Source of the DNA: Kitasatospora paranensis
GTDB taxonomy: Bacteria > Actinomycetota > Actinomycetes > Streptomycetales > Streptomycetaceae
Assembly: GCF_039544005.1 (NCBI RefSeq)
Contig: NZ_BAABKV010000001.1
Span: 7,440,001-7,504,000, forward strand
Reading direction: 5' to 3'
DNA length: 64,000 bases
Of this stretch, positions 37,087 to 46,501 are shown one piece after another. A program made the position numbers and the translations under genes. The notes below the pieces were generated by a model. That model was not told the origin of the DNA, did no database searches, and saw only the letters and a program-made list of their open reading frames with translations. Numbering within the stretch: the first letter of the stretch is position 1; each line of letters starts with the position of its first letter.

Positions 37087-38031
37087 GTGCCGCTTCACCC
37101 TCAGGCAGCGTCGCTGCTCACCCTGCTCGCCGCGAGGCAGGGCCCTCCGCCGGCCGAGCTGCCGCTCACCTCGGCCCGGGAGGCCACGGCCGGCCTGCGC
37201 GCCCTCCAGGCAGCCGCCGAGCCGGTCGCCGAGATCCTGGACACCTTCGTGCCCGGAGCCGCCGGGCTGCTGCCCGTCCGCGTCTACCGGCCGAAGACCG
37301 ACGACCCGGCCCCTCGCGCCCTGCTGGTTCACTTCCACGGCGGCGGGTGGGCCACGGGCGGACTGGAGCTGGTGGACCGCCCGCTGCGCCGCCTCGCCAA
37401 CGTCACCGGAGCGGTCGTCGCCGGTGTCGGCTACCGGCTGGCACCCGAGACCCGATTCCCCGGCCCCGCCGAGGACGCGTACGCCGCCGTCGCAGCCCTG
37501 CACGCCCGTGCGGCCGAGCTCGGGGCCGACCCGGAACGCGTGGTGGTCGCCGGGGACAGCGCGGGCGGCAACCTGGCCGCCGCCGTGTGCCTCATGGCCC
37601 GCGACCGCGGCGGCCCGCACCTCGCTGCGCAACTGCTGCTCTACCCGGTCACCGCACCGGCCGAGGGCTCACCGTTCGGCTCGTACGAGGAGTACGCCGA
37701 CGGCTACCTGCTCACCCGGGACACGATGCGGCTGTTCTGGAACCACTACCTGGCCGATCCGGCCGACGCCGCGCACCCCTACGCCGCCCCGCTCCACGCA
37801 CCCGACCTCACCGGGCTGCCGCCCGCCCTGGTGATCACCGCCGAGTACGACGTGCTGCGCGACGAGGGCGAGGCGTACGCGAGGCGGCTGCGCGAGGCCG
37901 GGGTGCCGGTGCGCGCGGTCCGCTACGCCGGAGCGATCCACGGCTTCTTCTGGCTGCCCGGCGTCCTGGACGTCTTCGACGACGCGGCCGACGACATCAG
38001 GCGGGCGCTGCACGCCCTGCCGGGCGTCTGA
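37087..38031 (+). CDS. Alpha/beta-hydrolase fold-3 esterase (HSL family)
   Basis: 314 residues from GTG 37087 with GTGGAGAA ahead. The hormone-sensitive-lipase oxyanion motif HFHGGGWATGG is near residue 80, the nucleophile motif is VVAGDSAGG near residue 155, and YAGAIHGFFW supplies the catalytic His. It would hydrolyse esters or lactones. It is followed by a Baeyer-Villiger monooxygenase whose products are esters or lactones, a coherent pathway. Confidence 0.88.
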   Translation: MPLHPQAASLLTLLAARQGPPPAELPLTSAREATAGLRALQAAAEPVAEILDTFVPGAAGLLPVRVYRPKTDDPAPRALLVHFHGGGWATGGLELVDRPLRRLANVTGAVVAGVGYRLAPETRFPGPAEDAYAAVAALHARAAELGADPERVVVAGDSAGGNLAAAVCLMARDRGGPHLAAQLLLYPVTAPAEGSPFGSYEEYADGYLLTRDTMRLFWNHYLADPADAAHPYAAPLHAPDLTGLPPALVITAEYDVLRDEGEAYARRLREAGVPVRAVRYAGAIHGFFWLPGVLDVFDDAADDIRRALHALPGV

Positions 38032-38075
38032 GCCCGCCGACACCCCCACCCATCCACCACCACCCCGGGGACCCC

Positions 38076-40029
38076 ATGTCGCACTCCTGGCCCACCGGCC
38101 TCCTCGCCGCCGACGAAACGGCCCTGCGCCGCGCCCTCGCCGACGCCGACCTGCCCGCGCTGCTCCCCGCGCTGGCCCGGCTCACCGGCGACCTGTCGCT
38201 GCTCGACGACGAACTGCGCCCCTCCGGCGACCTGCGGCTCACGCAAGGTGGGCTGTCCGCCGAGGACCAGCACACGGTGCGGGAGCTCGCCCTCCGGGCC
38301 CTCCTGCGGTACCGCGACGCGGGCGCGCCCGCCGCCGAGCCCCCGGACCGGGGCAGCTCGCACGGATGCTGTCGTTCCTGTTCGGTGACGACAAGGAGAC
38401 TATCTGCCGCTGCTTGCCGACGAGTTGGCGCTCTCCGGGGATCCAGGCGCTCCCGACTGGCAGTGGGCAGGCACCCGGGAGGACGCCACCGGCGCACCGG
38501 TCGTCGCGGTGATCGGCGCGGGCATGTCGGGTCTGCTGGCCGCCCACCGCCTGGGCCAGGCCGGCGTGCCGTACGTGGTGCTGGAGAAGAACACCGACAT
38601 CGGCGGCACCTGGCTGGAGAACGCCTACCCGGGTTGCCGGGTCGACGTGCCCAGCCACCTCTACAGCTACTCCTTCGCTGCGGACCACGACTGGCCGCAG
38701 CACTTCTCCGCCCAGCCGGAGATCCTGGAGTACTTCCGCGGCTTCGCCGACAGGTCGGGCGTGCGCGAGCACATCCGCTTCGGCACCGAGGTGGAGTCCG
38801 CGACCTGGTCCGAGGCAGCGGGAAGCTGGACGCTGCTGCTGCGCGGCGCCGACGGCGCCCGGTGGGAACTGACCGTCCGTGCGGTGATCAGTGCCGTGGG
38901 CCAGCTCAACCGTCCCAGCCGGCCCCGGATCACGGGCGCCGACTCCTTCCGCGGGCACCTGTTCCACTCGGCGCGCTGGGACCACTCGGTGGACCTGGCC
39001 GGCAAGCGCGTCGCCGTGGTCGGGACGGGCGCCAGCGCCCTGCAGATCGTCCCCGCGATCGCCGACGAGGTGGCCGAACTGGCCGTCTACCAGCGCTCGG
39101 CGCCGTGGCTGGTCGACACCCCGCACTACACGCGGGAACTGCCCGAGGGCATGGCCTGGTTGCTGCGCCACCTGCCGGGCTACGGCACCTGGTACCGGTT
39201 CTGGCTGTTCTGCCAGTACGTCGAGGGCAGCCTCCCGTACATCCAGGCCGACCCCGCGTGGACGGACACGCAGCGATCGGTCTCCGCTCTCAACGACCGG
39301 CTGCGCGAACTGCGCACGCGTTCCCTCCTCCAGCAGGCCGGCGACGACGCCGAGTTGGCGGCCAAGGTCGTCCCCGACCACCCGCCGGGCGCCAAGCGGA
39401 TGCTCCGTGACGACGGCTCGTGGATCCGCACGCTCCGGCAGGACCACGTCGACCTCGTCACCGACCGGATCGAGCGCTTCACCGAGCGCGGCATCGCCAC
39501 CGCCTCCGGCGAGCGGGAGTTCGACGTCATCGTGTACGCCACCGGCTTCGAGGCCTCGCGCTTCCTCACGCCGATGACGGTCACCGGGCGCGACGGGCGC
39601 GACCTGCACGAGCACTGGGAGGGCGACGCCCGGGCGTACCTGGGCATCCAGATCCCCGGCTTCCCGAACTTCTTCTGCCTCTACGGCCCGAACACCAACA
39701 TCGTCGTCAACGGCAGCATCGTCTTCTTCTCCGAGTGCGCCGTGCACTACGTCCTCGGCTGCCTGCGTCCGTTGCTGCAGGACGGGCACCACGCCGTGGA
39801 CTGCGACCGGGACGCGCACGACGCGTTCAACCGCCGGATCGACGAGGGCAACGCGCAGATGGCCTGGGGCGCCGCCGACGTGGACAGCTGGTACCGCAAC
39901 TCGACCGGGCGCATCTCGCAGAACTGGCCCTTCTCCCTCCTGGAGTACTGGCGCCTCACTCGGACGCCGCAGGACTCCGCCCTCGTCCTGGACCGACAGC
40001 CGAACCCGACCGAGAAGAGAACGATATGA
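38076..40029 (+). CDS. Baeyer-Villiger flavin monooxygenase (two frameshifts)
   Basis: About 650 residues. The N-terminal extension of about 110 residues (MSHSWPTGLLAADETALRRA) precedes the FAD site VIGAGMSGLLAAHRLGQAG. The Baeyer-Villiger fingerprint FRGHLFHSARW is intact, and the second Rossmann motif is VVGTGASALQIVP. It inserts oxygen next to a ketone with NADPH. Breaks at the GGGG near 38350-38353 and at about 38395-38400 both fall in the N-terminal extension. Continuous reading from VAVIGAG onward is intact. The ATGA overlap with the SDR indicates one operon. Confidence 0.83.
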
Positions 40030-40796
40030 ACCACACCACCGCACCGGCAGCCGAGTTCGCGGGCAGGGTCGCGCTGGTCACCGGCGCCGCCTCCGGCATC
40101 GGTCTGGCCGTCGCCCGGCGGCTGGCCGACACCGGTGCCGCCGTGGTCCTGGCCGACTGCGACGAGGACCGGGTCGACGAGGCGGCGGCAGCCCTGCGCG
40201 GCCTCGGCCGGACAGCCGTCGCCGTCCGCACCGACGTCACCGACCCGGCCTCCGTCGAGCAGGCCGTCCGCCTCGCGGTGGACACCTTCGGCGCCCTGCA
40301 CCTGGCGGTGAACAACGCCGGCATCACCGGGGAGGTCGCGCCCACCGCCGAGTGCACGCTGGAGAACTGGCGCCGGGTCATCGACATCGACCTCACCGGC
40401 GTCTTCCACAGCCTGAAGTACCAGCTGCCGCGGATCCTCGCCTCCGGCGGTGGCGCCGTGGTCAACATGTCCTCGATCGTCGGCTCCCACGGGTACGCCG
40501 GAGGCCCTGCCTACGCCGCCGCCAAGCACGGCGTCATCGGGCTGACCAAGACGGCCGCCCTGGAGTACGCCGCCCACGGAGTCCGCGTCAACGCGGTCGG
40601 CCCGGGGTTCGTCGACACCCCGCTGCTCGGCCTCGCCGACCCGGCCACCCGCGACCGGCTGGCCGCGCTGCACCCCGCCGGGCGGTTGGCGACGGCCGCG
40701 GAGGTCGCCGAGGTCACGGCGTTCCTGCTCTCCGACCGCGCGTCCTTCGTCACCGGCAGCTACCACCTGGTCGACGGCGGCTACTCGGCCCGCTGA
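40026..40796 (+). CDS. SDR-family alcohol dehydrogenase
   Basis: 256 residues. The cofactor motif is TGAASGIG, with LADCDEDR after the second strand (Asp, NAD preference). NNAG and the catalytic YAAAKHG are present. The C-terminal GSYHLVDGGYSAR is typical. It probably oxidises a secondary alcohol to the ketone used by the overlapping Baeyer-Villiger enzyme. Confidence 0.88.
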   Translation: MNHTTAPAAEFAGRVALVTGAASGIGLAVARRLADTGAAVVLADCDEDRVDEAAAALRGLGRTAVAVRTDVTDPASVEQAVRLAVDTFGALHLAVNNAGITGEVAPTAECTLENWRRVIDIDLTGVFHSLKYQLPRILASGGGAVVNMSSIVGSHGYAGGPAYAAAKHGVIGLTKTAALEYAAHGVRVNAVGPGFVDTPLLGLADPATRDRLAALHPAGRLATAAEVAEVTAFLLSDRASFVTGSYHLVDGGYSAR

Positions 40797-40847
40797 AGCC
40801 GTGTGCTCCCGCCCGGGCGTGTCGGGTGGGCCGGCCCGGGGCCCGCG

Positions 40848-41002
40848 CTACGGCGTGACCGGTCCCTCGGCCGCCCAGGGGGAGTACCAGCAGAGGGCGG
40901 CGAGCACCGCCGCGCCGGGCAGGAACGCGGCCGCCCGCAGCCCGACCGGCAGCCATCGCAGGATCGCCGCCGCACGGGCCGTCGGCGCCTGTCCTGGAGC
41001 AT
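40848..41002 (-). pseudogene. Possible small membrane-peptide remnant
   Basis: On the minus strand ATG 41002 opens MLQDRRRR. After a one-base shift a hydrophobic tail follows (RWLPVGLRAAAFLPGAAV, then LAALCWYSPWAAEGPVTP, stop 40848-40850). It may be a small membrane protein or the end of a lost gene. There is no family match and the support is weak. It lies after the terminator of the ABC exporter operon. Confidence 0.25.
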
Positions 41003-41037
41003 GCCCGCGCCGACCGTCTCGGCGTACGCGGACCGGT

Positions 41038-41071
41038 CGCAGCCACGGTGCACCCGGCCACCGTGGCTGCG
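41038..41071 (-). terminator. Terminator of the RiPP biosynthetic operon
   Basis: Perfect 13-bp stem (41038-41050 with 41059-41071) and 8-nt loop, 17 nt beyond the ABC permease stop. It marks the end of the long leftward RiPP transcript. Confidence 0.8.
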
Positions 41072-41088
41072 GTCGCCCGCCCCGGATG

Positions 41089-41933
41089 TCAGCCCAGCGC
41101 GCGCGACATGAAGCCCCTGATGCCGACCGCCACGGCGATCGCCGTGGCGAACAGCAGCACCAGGGTGTCGATCCACAGGGGGATCGACGAGAGCCCGGGC
41201 AGCGTCACGGCGCGCAGGCCCTCGCTGACGTACGTCAGGGGTTCACCGCGGAGATCACCTGGAACCAGCGGACGTGGCCCAGGGACGACCACGGGTACTG
41301 GACCGACCCGGTGAACGTCAGCGGAGCCAGGACGAGCGAGAAGGTGACGCTGATCCGGTCCGGCGACACGACCGTGCCCAGCATCAGGCCGATGCCGGCG
41401 CCGGTCGCCGAGCCGAGCGCGAGCACGAACAGCACACCCGGCCAGGCCGTCGGCGGCCAGCCCGCCGTGCCGAGCACCAGGAACCCGAACGGTGCCATGA
41501 CCAGCCCGGCGAACAGGCCGCACAGCGTTCCGAACACGACCTTGGCCACGGCGACCAGAGGCCCCGGCAGTGGCGCGAGAAGCCTGTCCTCGATCTCGCC
41601 GGACCACGAGAAGTCCATGATCAGCGGCATCGCGGTGTTCTGCAACGAGACGAGCAGCGCGTTGAGTGCCATCACACCGGGCAGCAGCGTCGCGCCGAAG
41701 TCGCCAGTGGTGTAACCGGCTTCGCCGAGTACCTTGCCGAAGACGAAGAACAGCAGCAGCGGCTGGACGATCACCTGCACCAGGAACGCGGTCGGCCGCC
41801 GGGTCGTGGTGAACAGGTCGCGCCACAGCACGGCGAGGAAGGTCCGGGTCACCGGGCGGACGGTGCGCCACGGATACCGGTCGGCGGGGGCGGAGTTCGA
41901 CTCCGGGTCGGCGGTCGCGGGCAGGGTGGTCAT
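41089..41933 (-). CDS. ABC-2 type exporter permease (one frameshift)
   Basis: About 281 residues with six membrane segments (for example PTAFLVQVIVQPLLLFFVFG and PFGFLVLGTAGWPP). FSWSGEIEDRLLAPLP is the conserved cytoplasmic loop of DrrB-type permeases. The last helix (LVLLFATAIAVAVGIRGF) lies one frame over, after the GGGG at 41238-41241. ATG 41933 overlaps the ATPase stop by 4 nt. With its ATPase it probably exports the RiPP product and gives self-protection. Confidence 0.82.
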
Positions 41934-42919
41934 CGCAGCTCCCTTCCGGTCAGGCTGAGGAAGACGTCCTGAAGGCTGGGCCGGACGATCGACAGGTCGA
42001 GCACCTCGGCCCCCGCTGCCAGCTCCACGACGGTGCGCAGGACGTCGGGCAGCAGGGCCGACGGGTCCTTGTCGGTGCGCACCCGGAAGAGGTGGCCGGC
42101 GCCGGGCTCCGCGTCGTGCGGCGGCGCGTCGTGCTCGGCGGTGTCGGCTCCGGGCAGCGACGCCAGCGCGGCGACGATCGAGTCCGCCGGCACCTGCGCG
42201 CCGCGCACCCGTGCGGCGATGGTGGCGTGGCCCGGGAGCGTCTCGGTCAGCGCCCGCGGCGTGTCCAGTGCGAGGAGCCTGCCGTGGTCGACGATGCCGA
42301 CGCGGTCGGACAGGCTCTCGGCCTCGTCCATGTCGTGGGTGGTGAGCACCACGGTGACACCGCGGTCGCGCAGTTCGCGGATGCGCTGGTGCAGGAACAG
42401 CCGAGACTGGGGATCCAGACCGGTCGAGGGCTCGTCCAGGAACAGCACCGCGGGCGCGTGCATCAGCGCCCGCGCGATGACGACCCGCTGTGCCTGACCG
42501 CCGGAGAGCCGCTCGACCCGCTGACCGGCCTGGTCCGTGAGCCCCATCAGCTCCAGCAACTCGTCGGCGCGGCCGAGCCGCTCCGCCTTCCCGACGCCGT
42601 GGTAGCGCGCGTGGAAGAGCAGGTTCTGCCGCACGTCCAGGGAGCGGTCCAGGTTCTGGCGTTGCGGCACGACGGCGAGCAGCCGCTTGGCCTCGGCCGG
42701 CCGGGCCACCACGTCGGTGCCGAAGACCAGGCCCCGGCCCGCGGTGGGCAGGATCCGGGTGGTCAGCACCCCGACGGTGGTGGACTTCCCCGCCCCGTTG
42801 GGACCGAGCAGGCCGAAGACCTCGCCCCGGTCGACCGTGAAGCTCAGGCCGTCCACGGCGGCCGGTGCGTGCGGGTGGTAGCGCTTGACAAGTCCGCTGA
42901 CGGTGACGGCGTGACTCAT
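41930..42919 (-). CDS. ABC exporter ATPase, DrrA-like
   Basis: 329 residues from ATG 42919. Walker A is GPNGAGKST, the Q-loop is VPQRQNLDRSL, the signature is LSGGQAQRVVIARAL, Walker B is VLFLDEPSTGLD, and the H-loop is TTHDMDEAE. The C-terminal extension resembles DrrA-type drug-export ATPases and ends in PSLQDVFLSLTGREL. It lies 62 nt after the first C-domain RiPP gene and overlaps the permease. The frame stays open upstream to 43282, but this start is the family-consistent one. Confidence 0.9.
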   Translation of the reverse strand: MSHAVTVSGLVKRYHPHAPAAVDGLSFTVDRGEVFGLLGPNGAGKSTTVGVLTTRILPTAGRGLVFGTDVVARPAEAKRLLAVVPQRQNLDRSLDVRQNLLFHARYHGVGKAERLGRADELLELMGLTDQAGQRVERLSGGQAQRVVIARALMHAPAVLFLDEPSTGLDPQSRLFLHQRIRELRDRGVTVVLTTHDMDEAESLSDRVGIVDHGRLLALDTPRALTETLPGHATIAARVRGAQVPADSIVAALASLPGADTAEHDAPPHDAEPGAGHLFRVRTDKDPSALLPDVLRTVVELAAGAEVLDLSIVRPSLQDVFLSLTGRELR

Positions 42920-42981
42920 GCGTCTCTCTCCCTTTCTCGTGCGATCCCGTCCGGTGCGATCCGGCTCTCCGGCGATCCCGT

Positions 42982-44103
42982 TCAGGTGTGATCCGGCTGC
43001 AGACGGCCGCCGCCGTCGACGAAGCCGATCAGGTCCTGGATCCGGTTCAGCGCGGTCACGCCGTGCACGTCCTCGACGGCCCGGGAGACCACGTGGCAGA
43101 TCAGGTTGCGTTCCAGTTCGCCGACGCCGAGCCGGTACATGGTGAGGTACATCCAGTTGAGGACGACCCGGTACTGCTGGAAGACGTTCCATCCGCCGAG
43201 TTGGTCGGCGGCAGCCCGATGACCACCGAGCCTCCGGTGGAACGGGCTGCGCTCGGACCAGGCGCTCCAGGTCGAGCCCCACTCCTCCGGGTCGCCGTTC
43301 TCGTCGGCGTTGAGCACCAACTCCCCGGTCTTCAAAAGCTCGTTGGCCTGGTTGCGGTACCGGAGCAGGATGTCCGGGAGGGTGCCGAACCGGATGACGT
43401 CGTGGTGGTCGGCGGCCGCGGTGATCTCGACGACCCGCTGCCGGAAGTGCTCTGCGTTGGCCTCGTAGACCCGGTCGAAGCGTGCGCGCAGGCCGTCGGG
43501 CATCTTCGCGACGAAGGCGTCGGCGTGCCCCCGGTAGGACATGTAGCCGTAGGTCACCGGCGGGAGGAAGCGGTGCGCCACCGCGATGAACAGGTCCACC
43601 GCGAGCGCCATCCTCGACCCGCCGCCGCGGGCCCAGTCGAGAACGTCGAACACGATGTCGTTGGTGTCGACGTGGTAGTCGGCGAGCAGGTCGGCCGCAG
43701 CCTGTCCGCCGAGCACGTGCAGCCGCTGGTCGTAAGGCCCGGTCTCGATCGTGTTGTTGGCCGCCCAGGGCGTCAACGGACCGCGCTCACGCTCGTGTCG
43801 GGCAAGCCTGACGTGCTCCGCGTGCGCGGCCCGCTCGTCCAGCACGACGGCCGACGGATGCGCCCGCAGGTACTCCTGGAGGATGTCGGCGACGGCCGGT
43901 GCGACGACCTCGTCGAAGGCCTCGGAGCTCGCCCGGATCGGAATGCGGACGTGCGGCCCGCGGCGCCAGTGCGGCTGGTAGTACACCCTGGACACCGAAG
44001 GGGCCACGGCCGTGATGAACGGGCGCACCGCGTCGAGCAGCAGATCGGTCCGGTCGCCGTCGTGGTGGAAGATGCTCACGCTGCGCCATGAGGACTCCGT
44101 CAT
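42982..44103 (-). CDS. Thiopeptide-type biosynthesis C-domain protein 1 (LanB_C/SpaB_C family)
   Basis: 373-residue stand-alone homologue of the C-terminal domain of LanB dehydratases. Hallmarks are WRSVSIFHHDGDRTDLLLDAVRPFI and YYQPHWRRGPHVRIPI near the N-terminus. Known relatives eliminate glutamate from glutamylated Ser/Thr (TbtC-like) or build the pyridine of thiopeptides by [4+2] cycloaddition (TbtD/TclM-like). Its length and the absence of any other candidate make either role possible. It overlaps LanB 1 by 4 nt. A second, shorter copy is at 49833-50812. Confidence 0.83.
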   Translation of the reverse strand: MTESSWRSVSIFHHDGDRTDLLLDAVRPFITAVAPSVSRVYYQPHWRRGPHVRIPIRASSEAFDEVVAPAVADILQEYLRAHPSAVVLDERAAHAEHVRLARHERERGPLTPWAANNTIETGPYDQRLHVLGGQAAADLLADYHVDTNDIVFDVLDWARGGGSRMALAVDLFIAVAHRFLPPVTYGYMSYRGHADAFVAKMPDGLRARFDRVYEANAEHFRQRVVEITAAADHHDVIRFGTLPDILLRYRNQANELLKTGELVLNADENGDPEEWGSTWSAWSERSPFHRRLGGHRAAADQLGGWNVFQQYRVVLNWMYLTMYRLGVGELERNLICHVVSRAVEDVHGVTALNRIQDLIGFVDGGGRLQPDHT

Positions 44104-46501
44104 TTCCCATCTCCTTGGCAGTCCAGCTCGATCACGTACTCGGTCACCCGGGGCACGCCCAGGTCGTCGACGACGGCCGACTCCGGCTCCGGTGCGACCT
44201 CGTGGAACACCGCCGCGCAGGCCCCGTCCCGCGCCAGCCGTTCGAAGGCCAGCACGAGTGGCGGCGAGCCGATGTCGACGAACAGCGGTTTGCGGGCCCG
44301 ATCGCTCGCGAACGCACCCGACGGGACGTCGCCCGTCCGCAGCACGGAGACGAAGAACCGGGGCGGGATGCCGTGCTCGGCCAGCCAGCGCGCGGTCGTG
44401 AGCAGGAAGTCCGCGTCGGACCGGCCGGCTCCGCGACGCGGCAGGGTGCCCGGCTGGGCCACCCAGGTGGCGCGCCGCAGCACCACGCGCCCGACGGTCA
44501 GCCGCGGCCCGTGCAGCACGCGGCCCTCCCCGAGGCCGGCGCCCGCGTCATGGCGCAGGGGTTGATCCGGCCGCAACAGGATGGGATTCTCGCCGAACGC
44601 CTCGATCAGCAGCGCCATGACCGGCGGGAGCAGCCGCTCGTAGGACAGTCCGCCGTGGACGGGCCGGACGGCCGATCCGTGGTCGAGCAGGACGGGCAGC
44701 CCGTCGTCGTCCACGCCGACCGTCAGCCGGGCGGCCGGCGGGTAGTCGAGCCGGTCGGGCAGGGTGAGTTCGCGCTGGTTGAGCGAGGTGGCCAGGGTCT
44801 GGGTGAACTCGGCGTACGTCGGCGTGCCCGGGTGCACCGCGTCGACCGGGAGGGGATCCTCCGAGACCCGGTGCAGCAGCCGGCGTACCTGGGACCGGCC
44901 GCGTCCGAAGCCGGAGTTCACCGCGTTGACGATCAACGCCTCGCCGTCGTACTGGGCGTACACGGCGACCGACCCGGCCGGGCGCACCCAGGCCGGCAGC
45001 GCGTCGAGCGCCTGCTCGATCCGGTGCCGGTCCGACATGGCGCGCCGGACGTCGGCGATCAGGTCGGCCAGCCGGCGGACCTCCGCGACCGGGCTCGCCG
45101 CGAGTGTCGCGGTCAGACCGGCCGGGTCGAAGGCGACCGCGCCGGGATGCAGTCGCCGCGCCTCGTGGCCGTCGTGCAGCAGCTCGGTGTAGAACCGGTC
45201 GAACGGCACCGGTGACCCCGTGCCGAAGCGGTCCCGGACGAACGCGGCGACCGCCAGTTTGAAGGGCAGCGTGTGGTCGAAGACCGCGAGCAGCCGGCAG
45301 GCGACGGCCAGGTCGTCCAGCGTGTCCTGCCAGGCCGGCAGGCCTGCTTCGACCACGGTGCCCGGGATGACCGACTGTTCGGTGACGACGTCCCGCAGCG
45401 GGCCGGTGATGCCGATTGCCTGCAGCCGCTCGCGCAGCACCGGTCCGAGTGAGATCCGGTCGGTCCCGTTCGCGCTCCGGTAGGTGCGCAGGGCGTCCCG
45501 GACGGGCTTCAGCCCGGGTACGCGATCCGCCCACTGTTCCAGGTGGTCGGCACCGTGTTCGTCGACGACGGGTTGGGCCAGCAGCAGACCGGAGGCCAGG
45601 AGCGAACGCACGTAGCCGGCGGCCCGCTCCGGCGCCGCGGGCAGGCCCGCCGTCAGCTCGGCGAGCGTCGGCTGCCCGGCGGCGGCACGCAGGCAGTGCC
45701 GCAGCGGCGGGGTGAGGGGCAGGGTGAGGAGTTCCTCGGCCGGTGCCGGGCCGAGGAACCGGACGCTGTCGCCCACCAGGCGCGCGCTCGGGTTGACCCG
45801 GACCGTCGTCCCGTCCGCGGCGGCGGTCAACGGCGTGAGGACCGACAGGTCGAGGTCGACGACGGACCGGGCCGGCGCGGTCGCGGTCCAGCGCAGCGCC
45901 GGACCGTCCGGGACGAACCTGCCGAGGCCGCTGGCGGTGAAGGTGCTGAACGGACTGGTCTTGACGGCGGCGCGCGCCGCGTAGACGGCCAGCCGGATCA
46001 GCTCCTGCCGCCCGGGTGCGCGCCGGAGGACCTCGCGCAGGGTGGGGCTGGCGTGGGCGAGGCCCTGGTCGAAGCGGGGATCCAGGCCGATCTCCCGCAG
46101 CTGCCCGCCGATGGCGAGGTCCGCTTCGGCCAGCACGGTCGGCAACTGGGCCAGGTCGGCCCGAAACCTGTCCAGTGTGCGGCCGAACTCCGCGATGGTC
46201 GAGGCGAGTTCGACGCCGAGTGCGGCGGCGACCGGGGGTCGGCGAGCAGCCGCGCCGGATCGCGCAGCTGGTGCACCGTCCGCCGCAGCGCGACCAGTTT
46301 CGGTTTGGCGGAAGGGTCCGGCAGCGCCCCGATCACCGTGTGGCACCGGTCGGACAGCGCGGCGGCGTCGGCCGTCAGCCCGGCCTCCGTGCGCGCCGCC
46401 GTCATCAGCGCCTGCCGCAGCCGCTGGTCGACGAGCCGGTCGAGCACGGTCGCGGGCAGGCCGGCGACGCGGACGGCGAAGGTGTCGGCGTGATCGGTCA
46501 T
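44100..46501 (-). CDS. Split LanB glutamyl-tRNA-dependent dehydratase 1 (one frameshift)
   Basis: About 800 residues of LanB glutamylation type. The first 87 codons read from ATG 46501 (MTDHADTFAVRVAGL, ending RLLADP). The rest, starting PVAAALGVELAS, is one frame over, past the run of five G at 46234-46238. AVKTSPFSTFTASGLGRF is the conserved Lant_dehydr_N motif, and VNSGFGRGRSQVRRLLHR is the typical C-terminal motif. It would transfer Glu from tRNA to Ser/Thr of the precursor. It pairs with C-domain protein 1; start and stop overlap neighbours by 4 nt each. Confidence 0.83.

Noticed and set aside
41930..43282. Longer ABC ATPase starting at 43282
   Set aside because: It would overlap the upstream C-domain gene. 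The family start MSHAVTVSGLVKRY is at 42919.
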